Assembly (NCBI GenBank): GCA_045119835.1
Contig: JBGVED010000022.1
Coordinates: forward strand, 124,001-188,000
From: CALVUJ01 sp045119835
Lineage (GTDB): Bacteria > Bacillota_I > Bacilli_A > RFN20 > DUOF01
Length of the DNA: 64,000 nucleotides
Direction of reading: 5' to 3'
The notes below the pieces were generated by a model, which saw only the letters and a list, made by a program, of their open reading frames with translations, was not told where the DNA came from and did no database searches. The position numbers were made by a program, and so were the translations under genes. Shown in pieces: positions 45,057-54,600 of the stretch; within the stretch, counting starts at the first letter, position 1, and each line of letters begins with the position of its first letter.

Positions 45057-47819
45057 TTATTCATCGCCAAATATTCTGTTTGCAGTTGCAATTTTTAATC
45101 CTGAAAAATATAAAGAGTCATGTCCATTGCTATCAAAATCGGTTTTGATAACTATTACAACTTTATTTTCACTGTTTCTTTTTATTTCATAATGTAACCC
45201 ATCTATCCAGCAACAATCAGTATATGAATCATCTCTTGCATTATGCTTATGATGAATAACATTTATATAATCTTCTTCATATATATCTTCCAATTCGTAT
45301 TCTTTTTTCAATACCATTTCTCCATTTACCATCTCAAACTCATTTAAATCAATTTTTTTATTTATATGTTCTAATGATTTTATTGCATTTTTGACCATCC
45401 ATGGAGGCATTTGTCCAGTATTTAATATACTTTCTGTTGTTAAATACTTACCATTTGTATCTTCAAGTATAGACATTCTAGTATCCATAGTGCCTAATTC
45501 TCTTCTCATTTCTGATTCTAAATCAGCTATAAGTTTTTTACTAGTTTCAACTATCGTTTTACAACTTGTTAATGTATCACCAATTTCGTCAAGTATATTG
45601 TTTATATGGTCATAAGAATATACATTGGTAGTTATTTTATATGTTATAGTTGTTCCTTCAGATATAGTTTTGTTATCTAAAAATTTAAATCTAGTGCAAA
45701 CAGATGCTTTTTTTCTTATAAAATAATCTTGGTCTATATATTCTTTATCTTCATTTATAGGAGGTATTTCTGTTATAGAAACCGAACCATCTTCATTATT
45801 TATTTTTTTAAAGAATCCAAACTCTTCTATATAATCAGTACCTTCTACTTGTTTTATACCATTAACGAATACTTCTAATTGATGTTCACTATATCTATAT
45901 TTAACATCTTGTAATTGTACTATTTTTGTTTCTAGTATATCACTGTAGTTATCCTTATTAAGAACAATAGTATCTTCCAATACAAAAGTAGCGCTGCGTT
46001 CCATTTTTCTGTTTAAAGGTGTAGCACATATTCTACGTTCCACTATAGCTTCTACGAATAAATCATTTGATCCTTGTTTGTCAGCATAACTTAATCCTAT
46101 AGTGTCTGCCTTTGCTCCAGAATCTAATGGATCCAATAACATAAAACCTATTCCAGAATTGTCATATATGTTACCAGTATTAGAATTAAAAGTTTTTTCT
46201 AAATATTCTTGAGTCCATCCAAAGTGTACAGCAGCAGCTGTTTTTACAGATTCAGGTATACCACTATGTTTGTCTAATAAATCATAAACAGTTATCTCTT
46301 TAAACTGATCTTCATGTAAATACATTTGATTAATCATTACGGATAATTCATGTTTGCCAGGTGTAAAATGCATATTCATATCATGTATTCTATCGAATAT
46401 AAAATACTGATATTTGCAAGGATAACCTGTAATAGGATCCTTTCCTAAATCATTTGCTATTGTTGAATCAAAATAAGCTTTAAATATTCCATTTGTATTC
46501 TTTTCTAGTACAAGATACTTATCATCTATTCCTAAGTAATATGTACTAAATATTTTTGTATTTTTTGCATTAACATAGTTAGCTTTATTCACTGGAACCC
46601 ACATATATTGTCCGTCTTTATATCTTATAATATAAGTCAAAACATCTCCAGCAACTAATATATCATCGTATTCATCTGGTCTATTAAGTGTTTCTAGTAT
46701 TTGAAAAACATTACCTCTTTTGTTTTCTAATCCTTCGTTGCCTGTAATTGTTGGTAAATCTACACCAACTTCTTCATAATCTATTCCTAATACTAATTTT
46801 TCTCTATTTAAATAAACTGATAATTCATGTTCACCTATAGTAAAACTCATGTCTGTACTAAAAGTTAAATCAGCATAATCTATATTTTCTAAAAAATCTG
46901 TTGTAACGGTCATAGAATTTTTATAAGAAAAATCATCTATAGAACGCCAACAATATAATGTATTATCCATTAGATTTAACCAAAGAGTATTTTCTTTTGG
47001 ATTCTCTGGTTCTTTTAAATGTATTATTTGTAAATCATCAAATGGAGTGTTACATATATATAAAGTACCATTAGAATCTGTATATAAATTTCTCATAGAA
47101 CGTAAATCATTTTTTATGTACATCCAAGCATGAGGTATAGGGTCTTTTTCATCAACATACTCACTAGCTACTTCTATAAAAGCAATTAGATATTTTACAT
47201 CTTTAGGCAGCAATGGAACAGAAGGAGTTGTAGAAGTTATACCTTGTGATATTTTTTTATATTTTACTTCAAAATTGGCATCAACATATAAAATATCAAT
47301 ACGGTCTCCACTATAATAATATTGAACTATTAAATCTCTTTTTAATGCTCCAGTTACAGTTATTGTATTCTTTTTAATATCTCTTACTCTTATATAGTCG
47401 TCTTTATTAGGACTATTTTTATATTTTATTTTTATGCCTGATATCTCAGGTTCGTATGAACTTAAAAATTCTGCAGGCATTCTTCTGTTTACTGCATAAG
47501 GTGTATGTTTTAATGTCACTGTTCTATTTTCATCTAGAGTACAATGCTCTTCATATTGTTCAGCTTCTGGTAACTCAACTTCAAAAGTATTTCCTTCGAT
47601 AAATACTTCGTTACCTTCGGCATCTATTATAGATCCATTTGAAACTGTTACGTCAAAAGTGTTACTTGTTATATTAAATGTAACATCTAATCCAGATGCA
47701 ATTCCAGATCCACCTACGCTTAATCTCTCTCTTGATAATTGAGCTTGTAAATAATCAAAGTTCTGTTGTATTTCTTCTGGTCTAATACCATTAGAAAAAT
47801 CAATTATATTAAGAGCCAA
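45057..47819 (-). CDS. Large fibre-type protein with repeated HELxV modules
   Basis: 920 residues starting with a TTG nine bases after AAGGAGG. The N-terminal part (FNITSNTFDVTVSNGSI, then DAEGNEVFIEGNTFEV) is like fibre-anchor domains such as the DUF4815 type. Three copies of an adhesion repeat are seen, each with (H)E(H)(Q/E)L-x-V-x-(V/L/I)N: GEHELSVYLNREKL, GKHELSVMINQMYL, SEHQLEVFVNGIKQ. These resemble the VYxNG modules in the 1147-residue protein, so the two genes may share an ancestor. The C-terminus is helical then globular. It has no catalytic motif. Probably part of the fibre network attached to the baseplate. Confidence 0.65.
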   Translation of the reverse strand: MALNIIDFSNGIRPEEIQQNFDYLQAQLSRERLSVGGSGIASGLDVTFNITSNTFDVTVSNGSIIDAEGNEVFIEGNTFEVELPEAEQYEEHCTLDENRTVTLKHTPYAVNRRMPAEFLSSYEPEISGIKIKYKNSPNKDDYIRVRDIKKNTITVTGALKRDLIVQYYYSGDRIDILYVDANFEVKYKKISQGITSTTPSVPLLPKDVKYLIAFIEVASEYVDEKDPIPHAWMYIKNDLRSMRNLYTDSNGTLYICNTPFDDLQIIHLKEPENPKENTLWLNLMDNTLYCWRSIDDFSYKNSMTVTTDFLENIDYADLTFSTDMSFTIGEHELSVYLNREKLVLGIDYEEVGVDLPTITGNEGLENKRGNVFQILETLNRPDEYDDILVAGDVLTYIIRYKDGQYMWVPVNKANYVNAKNTKIFSTYYLGIDDKYLVLEKNTNGIFKAYFDSTIANDLGKDPITGYPCKYQYFIFDRIHDMNMHFTPGKHELSVMINQMYLHEDQFKEITVYDLLDKHSGIPESVKTAAAVHFGWTQEYLEKTFNSNTGNIYDNSGIGFMLLDPLDSGAKADTIGLSYADKQGSNDLFVEAIVERRICATPLNRKMERSATFVLEDTIVLNKDNYSDILETKIVQLQDVKYRYSEHQLEVFVNGIKQVEGTDYIEEFGFFKKINNEDGSVSITEIPPINEDKEYIDQDYFIRKKASVCTRFKFLDNKTISEGTTITYKITTNVYSYDHINNILDEIGDTLTSCKTIVETSKKLIADLESEMRRELGTMDTRMSILEDTNGKYLTTESILNTGQMPPWMVKNAIKSLEHINKKIDLNEFEMVNGEMVLKKEYELEDIYEEDYINVIHHKHNARDDSYTDCCWIDGLHYEIKRNSENKVVIVIKTDFDSNGHDSLYFSGLKIATANRIFGDE

Positions 47820-47833
47820 AGTCTTTCGCCTCC

Positions 47834-49753
47834 TTATTCTTCTTCATTATCTTCAAAGAATATTACAGAATAATCTTCTCCGACTTTATATTTTTCAATT
47901 GCAGCAAGTATTTGTTCTTTATAAGGTTCATATTTTTTTGGCATAGTAATTATTAATGTATTTGCCTTTCTATAAGGTCTACCGTCTACATGTCCTATAT
48001 CTAATAAATCATAATCAGGCTTTGCATCATTTCTTATTCCTCCGCCCAATTGTCTCATATCTGTAAGATAAACATTATTTACATCTTGATAAATATATAT
48101 GTCTAAAAGTTTTATATTCGCTCCGCTATTTTCATTATAACTATCTTTAAAACAATACGAAATACTGTCTGTTTCTGGAGTATAATATATAGTATAAGTT
48201 TCATTAATTATACGAGTGATACCATTTACATCTGTTTTTATATTCTGTATTTCTAGTTGTTTATCTACAGTTAAATGTATGTTATATTTAGAACTTTTAA
48301 AAGGATATAGTTTCACTATTAAAGAATTATCTTTTTCTATAACAAATACTTTATTTGTTATATCGGATTCTATATAATAAAAAAGTTGTTCTACATAATA
48401 AATTTTTCCATCTTTATAAATAGATACCCAGCCTAAAGGTTTATCAACTTCAGTATATACGTTGCCACTTAATTCTTTATTTATCATTTTGAAAACAACT
48501 CTGTTATTTACAACATTTACAAATTGAATATTGTCCACAACATTAGATAAGTCAGTATTTGGCATAGGCAATTCTTTATTTGTATTATACAAATCTATTT
48601 GATATATGGAATAATCGCCTGAATTTATATTAAATAACTCATTCAATGTTATATGAGAACTAAAATTTGTTTTAGCATATAACTTATTATTTATAACTTC
48701 ATAATCAGGACATGTATATGTGATCCATTCATTAACTCTTCTTGATTTTTTATAAGATAATAAGTATACATACATCATAACTTCAAAAATCAAATCTTTA
48801 TGTTTTTCTGGCTCTCTAAGCACATCGTTATGACTTATTATTTCAAAACCTCTACCTACATGTTCTATTATTAAGACAGGAGATAAAGAGTTTGTAAAAA
48901 TATTATAAAATAATTTACCTTTTGTACTTGATAACTCAGTTCTATTCATATTAAAGTAATGATTGCTTTGTACTTTTTTAGTTTTTGTTATCGTGTTTCT
49001 TTTGAATTCAAATTCTTTGTAAGCTCCTGACACATTAAAAGTTAAGTATCCTAAATTATCATTTTTATTTTTATATAAATAATGTTCATCACAGCCTACC
49101 CATACGTTTACATTGTTGTCTAAGAAATTACTTATGTTAAATTCTTCTTGTTTATCTTTATCTAAAAACTTGCCATCAAAAGATTCTATAAATATAAAAT
49201 CTGCATCTTCATATGACATATTTATCAATGCTGATAAAGATTCTTTATTCTCATTAATAGAAATTTCATTAGGAACTAATTGTCTTGAAGCTGGATTCAC
49301 AAATATTTTAGATAATCTAGAACTTAAATCTAAACTATCAGAATCATCTAAACATCCTATATTAATATTATATCTATTACTGGAATTGTAAACCATGTTT
49401 CGTTTTATTGTAACTTCATAAGAAAAATGATTAGGATAAAATTCATAGATTGGTGTATAATAAGTTTTATTATTTATTTTTTTATAATAATCTTCTGGGT
49501 TTACTCGTTCTTCGTATCTATTAAACACATACATTTCAGGCTTTTCAATTAATTGGCCTGGAAGTAATGGAGTCATCATTATATTTTTATTGGAGTCTGA
49601 TTTTTGAAAATCAACATTTATAATTTTGTCTATCTTATACTTTGTATAATCTAAATTAACATAAGATAAAGGTATATTTAAATCTGTATCAAAAGTTGAT
49701 TCATTAATCAGTTGTATTTTATGTTTAGAAGGATAAATTTTAATTTGTACCAC
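47834..49753 (-). CDS. Tail structural protein with uncertain start
   Basis: 639 residues as given from a GTG at 49753, but that codon is inside the AGGAGGT site; the best-spaced codon is an ATT seven bases downstream of the site, in frame, overlapping the upstream stop (see finding). The protein is beta-rich, with a lectin-like feel (YNINIGCLDDSDSLDLSS), and ends with a helical-basic segment followed by an acidic tail (FFEDNEEE). The C-terminal part DLLDIGHVDGRPYRK is distinctive but not recognised. It follows another large protein with a 14-base overlap. Function is inferred only from its place in the fibre and baseplate cluster. Confidence 0.6.
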   Translation of the reverse strand: MVQIKIYPSKHKIQLINESTFDTDLNIPLSYVNLDYTKYKIDKIINVDFQKSDSNKNIMMTPLLPGQLIEKPEMYVFNRYEERVNPEDYYKKINNKTYYTPIYEFYPNHFSYEVTIKRNMVYNSSNRYNINIGCLDDSDSLDLSSRLSKIFVNPASRQLVPNEISINENKESLSALINMSYEDADFIFIESFDGKFLDKDKQEEFNISNFLDNNVNVWVGCDEHYLYKNKNDNLGYLTFNVSGAYKEFEFKRNTITKTKKVQSNHYFNMNRTELSSTKGKLFYNIFTNSLSPVLIIEHVGRGFEIISHNDVLREPEKHKDLIFEVMMYVYLLSYKKSRRVNEWITYTCPDYEVINNKLYAKTNFSSHITLNELFNINSGDYSIYQIDLYNTNKELPMPNTDLSNVVDNIQFVNVVNNRVVFKMINKELSGNVYTEVDKPLGWVSIYKDGKIYYVEQLFYYIESDITNKVFVIEKDNSLIVKLYPFKSSKYNIHLTVDKQLEIQNIKTDVNGITRIINETYTIYYTPETDSISYCFKDSYNENSGANIKLLDIYIYQDVNNVYLTDMRQLGGGIRNDAKPDYDLLDIGHVDGRPYRKANTLIITMPKKYEPYKEQILAAIEKYKVGEDYSVIFFEDNEEE

Positions 49754-51557
49754 CTCCTATAGTAATATAACCATTTAAAGTAGGAGATATTTTTGTGTTT
49801 ACATATTGTACTTCATTTATAAATTTGATATTGTTAGCTAATTCTCCAACGTTGTCGTAAACCATTTTGATTTCTTCTCCTGCTTTTACAGATATGTCTA
49901 TTTCATAACTATTTAAATCATAACGATAATTTAAACAATAACTCTTATCTTTTAAATAATCTACAACAATCCATTGATAGTCGTCTATACTATCTAATCT
50001 TATTTCTCCAGTATTTTTATTTATATATCTTAAATTCTCTTCGAATATAATATCGTATAAATCAGCGCATGCATTTAATGAATCGAAACCTTCTTTTTCA
50101 ACTTCTAATAATCTATCTAATTCCCATTTGCTGTCTTTTCTTATTCCATAAACTATAATTGTTCCATCAACATCTAATGGTTTGTCTTCTAATAGAATAG
50201 AGTAAGCAGGTTTAAAATATTCTCTTTCAGTGTTTGTAAACCAGTAATATCTTTGTCCATCTTTATAATAGTATCTATACGAACTTGATAATTCTAATGG
50301 CAATTCATTTTTATCTAAGATAACTATCGGCGATTTAATTACTGCTGGAACATATTGTTTAATAGTGTTTTCTACTGTTATATTTGTTGTTTTATCTTGA
50401 AAATCAGTAATTACAAAATTGGTTATTTTACCATTTACATTATTAAATAAATATAGATAATCTCCAGATATGTCTATTTCGGTTAATGTATTGTCATCTA
50501 TTCTAATCCATAAATGATGATTTGAATAAATATAATCATAATAAACGCCTTCTGCTATATTTAAATCGAATAAACCATAAACATTGTCTTTATCTTTAAG
50601 AACACTATAATGGCTAGGATTGCTATGTATGGTTCCAGGAGCATTAATTATACATCCAGAAAGAACAAATTCTTTTATATTTAACAAATTAAGTTTTAAA
50701 TATGAATCTTCTATCATTCTTATGTCTCCATAATCAGGAGATGTTCTAACATAGTCATTGAATTTAGATGTAGTAATAGCAATATTATTTACTCTTCCTG
50801 TAGTCCCTTTAAATTTCAAAGATACATGTCCATTTTTGGTCATTATAAAACTGCCGTCTGCTCTCAAAATATTTTTTTCATCATCATAAATTTCTTCATC
50901 GTCAGATAACATTATGTAAGCTTTAACATCGGAGTCAATAGCATCATATTTTAAGTAATACTCTCCTCTAGTTAACTTTATTCTTATCTGTTCTATTTCT
51001 GCAGGATATTTACAATGACTTAATTCAAAACCGTCTCTATGAAAATCAATGTAGCCGCCATTTGTTTGTCTCATATTTACTATCCAGCCATACGGTACGT
51101 TTCCTGCAACATTAATATAATTTATAGTATTATCTTGATTAGAATAAAACCCTAAATGATAATTTTCAAAATCATAATTCATTTCTATATCACAAACAAT
51201 TTGACCACCGATGGCCATAGTATATTTATTCTTTATCTTTCTTAAAGAGATTTGTAAATTATCTGTACAAGTTACTGAATGTGCAGAACTAAAGACTCCA
51301 ACTATTTTTTGTAAACTATTTTCTTTATAAATAACTTCTAATGATTTATGATTTAGTCTAAACAATAAAGCTGCATTTACATTAGATAAGATTTTGTTAT
51401 TAGAATTTATAAGAAGAATACCAAATCCATTATTATAATAATCTAAATCTACATCTATTTGACAATCTCCTGTATATATATAATCATCATATAAAACATC
51501 TTGTTCGTAAAATCTTATACCATCAACCAATTCTATTCTAGAATTCGATATAAACAT
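49740..51557 (-). CDS. Tail structural protein, beta-rich
   Basis: 605 residues. The N-terminal 170 residues have a concanavalin-like impression (GDCQIDVDLDYYNNGFGILL, then IALRKIKNKY-type strands, and YHLGFYSNQ). The middle has more beta-strands and a helical insertion. The C-terminus ends YITIGGGTN. AAGGTGGTGA gives a strong site before the ATG. It is the first gene after the hairpin at 51577. It probably belongs to the baseplate-peripheral fibre network; I could not assign a family, and carbohydrate binding is only a fold impression. Confidence 0.6.
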   Translation of the reverse strand: MFISNSRIELVDGIRFYEQDVLYDDYIYTGDCQIDVDLDYYNNGFGILLINSNNKILSNVNAALLFRLNHKSLEVIYKENSLQKIVGVFSSAHSVTCTDNLQISLRKIKNKYTMAIGGQIVCDIEMNYDFENYHLGFYSNQDNTINYINVAGNVPYGWIVNMRQTNGGYIDFHRDGFELSHCKYPAEIEQIRIKLTRGEYYLKYDAIDSDVKAYIMLSDDEEIYDDEKNILRADGSFIMTKNGHVSLKFKGTTGRVNNIAITTSKFNDYVRTSPDYGDIRMIEDSYLKLNLLNIKEFVLSGCIINAPGTIHSNPSHYSVLKDKDNVYGLFDLNIAEGVYYDYIYSNHHLWIRIDDNTLTEIDISGDYLYLFNNVNGKITNFVITDFQDKTTNITVENTIKQYVPAVIKSPIVILDKNELPLELSSSYRYYYKDGQRYYWFTNTEREYFKPAYSILLEDKPLDVDGTIIVYGIRKDSKWELDRLLEVEKEGFDSLNACADLYDIIFEENLRYINKNTGEIRLDSIDDYQWIVVDYLKDKSYCLNYRYDLNSYEIDISVKAGEEIKMVYDNVGELANNIKFINEVQYVNTKISPTLNGYITIGGGTN

Positions 51558-51573
51558 AATTATTCACCACCTT

Positions 51574-51601
51574 AAAAAACTCCTATATAAAATAGGAGTT
51601 T
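51574..51601 (-). terminator. Intra-cluster hairpin terminator, minus strand
   Basis: AAACTCCTAT (51577-51586) and ATAGGAGTTT (51592-51601) form a perfect 10-bp stem with a five-base loop, then six T on the minus strand. It begins three bases after the stop of the 1717-residue gene. The next ribosome binding site follows at once, so only partial termination is expected. Confidence 0.82.
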
Positions 51602-51604
51602 AGT

Positions 51605-54600
51605 TTACTTGATTTCTACATCTATACTTTTGAATTTTATATACCCCAATCTATTCTTGATAAGAATTTTATATTGTAAAAATCTTGTATTTATAAAATT
51701 AACATTGTTTGTTATTTTTAAATCATCATTTATACCAATTTTTCTCCAATCACTCCATACATCTAATCTTTCATTATCTTTTGAAGCTCGTATGAATATA
51801 TCTACATCATTAATATTACTTATATCTTCAATATCTATATTTTTAACTACACAGGTACATTCTTGTTGTAGATCATAAATTCTAGATTCTATATGACCTG
51901 TTTGTGTTGTCATTATAGGCATTGGATTTTCATCTGAACTAGTATATTCCACAAATACTTTTATATTATTAATATATTTATAAGCAGGCATTTTTATATT
52001 TATTTTCATATACTTTCCTAAATATTCTTTAGGGATATGAAATTTGTTTTCATATTGTATGCCACTGCATAATATATATTCACCGTTTAATGAATCAGAA
52101 ACTGATACGGTAGTTGAAAAATTAATCATATGATTTAATTCTATATCATTGATTTTAATAATGACTCTTTTTATATTATCTAAATTACCTAGTTCGATAG
52201 GCATTGTTTCTATAAATCCAGGATTGTCTCCAGTAAAAATACAAGTTTTATTTACTCCAACATTACCTAATTTACAAGCTTTAAAATCTTCATCTTGTGT
52301 ATATGATTTTAATTCTGTTATATACCAATCTAAATTAGAAGTTGTTTTTATAGAGCCATCTGACATTAAAGATGCATTATATGATTTATAGTCTTTATGA
52401 TTTTTTAATAACATTCTATATCTAGAACCTTCAGGTTTCTTTTCATATAGATCAAATCCTAGTAAAGATATATTTTTAGTATGAGATTCATAAACACTAT
52501 TAGGATCTACAGATATTACTATGTCGTCCAGGATACCTGGGTTTCTAACTACCAAATAATATCTTTCATTTTTTCTTTTTTCTATTGTTGTGAATCTTAT
52601 ATCTGTATTGTCATAAAGAACTTCTTTGTCTATTTGAATATTTAATGCACGACTGAAGTTAACATCTAAATATTTTTCTTCTTTTGCTATATAAGTTTGT
52701 AAATCTTCTGTAGCATAAAAACTTATATAATTAATCATATTATCTTTCAATGAATCTGTTATATCTAAAAAAGCATAACTAGATAACATTGATGGGTTAA
52801 ACTGTAAAGCTAAACCATTTAATCCATCGACTAATTTTAATCTAGTTTCAAACGTATTCCATTCATTGAATGAGTCACATGCTGTTAAATAATTTAATGA
52901 TGATATACCATAAACTAAGTTATCGGAACAATCAAAACTATATAAATCAGACATACCTCTAAGTCTCATTTCTGTATTTGAAACGTAATTGTTTGTTTCT
53001 TTGTATGTAGTTATTTCTCCACCAGATATATCTATATTTTCAGATGTATAATAAGAATTATTTTTTATTTCTTCTCCATCTTTTTCACTATATAAATAGT
53101 ACTCTCTTCCATTTATGTAATAATAACCTGTTTTAATTAATATGATATCTTCCTCTATATATTTATTAAAAGTAAGTACATGGTCTTTAAGTCTAGCTTC
53201 AAAAGTTGGTTCAGTGCAGAATACTTTTACCAAATCACTATTTGAATAATCTGATCTTATATCCGCTTCTGTTTGTTTCCTTTCAAGTAAATTAATATAA
53301 TCTCCATTCTTTTTATTTAAAAGTTTATGATGACCTATTTCTTCATAAGCTTCTACATCGTAGTCAATTGCTTTATATAAATATTCTAAATCAAATACGA
53401 AAGCTATTGGCTTTTTAATGCTGTACACTAAGTACACTTTTGTATTTTTATTTATAAGTTCAGTATCATTCCAAATGATTATACCAGGTTCATTTAATAT
53501 TTCATAAGATACATCTATTTTATATTCTACGCCATCAAAAGGTGATGTACTGCAATGATAAATGGTATCTATATTGGAATAAACTAATTTATTAAATCCA
53601 TCTGATTCAATAAAGATTTCTTCATGCTTTACTAAATGTTCTTTTTTACTTGTACCATCATAACAATCGTACTTAATTGATACTTGATCATTATTTGTTG
53701 ATATCATAAATCTTTCTGTATTTAAAATAGTTTGATTTGTTATTGTATAAGAATCTTTTATTTCAACAGAAGAACTTAAATAGGAAGTGTCTGTTATATT
53801 ATAAGAAGTTATATCATAAGTAGTGTTATTTAATAAATCTATTTTATTTTGTATAGCTATATAAGAAGACTCAGTACCTATGGTCCAATCTTGCATATCT
53901 TCTATGCTGTCTTCATAATTTATCATATTGTGAAATTTAACTATTTGATTCTTTTGATTTTTATCAAAGTTCTCTACTTTATAAAATAAAAGTTTCGATG
54001 TATTTAACATCGGCGTAAAATTATTAACAATATTTATAAATCTACTTTCTGATAAATAAGTATCATATTCATTTATTGCTTGATATACTTGAGATTGTGC
54101 TGGATATATACTAATATAATCAAAAGCAGAATTTGAAACATTACTTCTATTTTCATAACCATTATTAGACCCATATATAGTTCCTAAATAAGAAGGCAGT
54201 TCCATTACATATTTTACAATTTTTAATCCAGTAAAAATTTCTGATTTTATATGAACTAATTCATTATAAGGTGTTCCTCCAGGATTTTGTCTACCTACAA
54301 CGAATCCTTTTGAACATTTACTGCAATAGATTTTGTCATAAGTTATATCGTAATCTGGAATATAAAACTTAATCATATCTTCAAGAGTTACTTCTCTTGC
54401 TTCATAAGTTTTTGTTCCAAATATAAATATTCTTTTAGCTATTTGATTTGCTTTTAATTTTAAATTATAAAAAAGAGCTCCACTTTCTTCTATGACTTCT
54501 ATAGAACCTATGTCTGGCTCTAGTGTTATAATAGAATCATACTTTGATAAATCTAATCTTAAATAAGCCTCATCGGATAATGCTTTATAAGAAGGAACAG

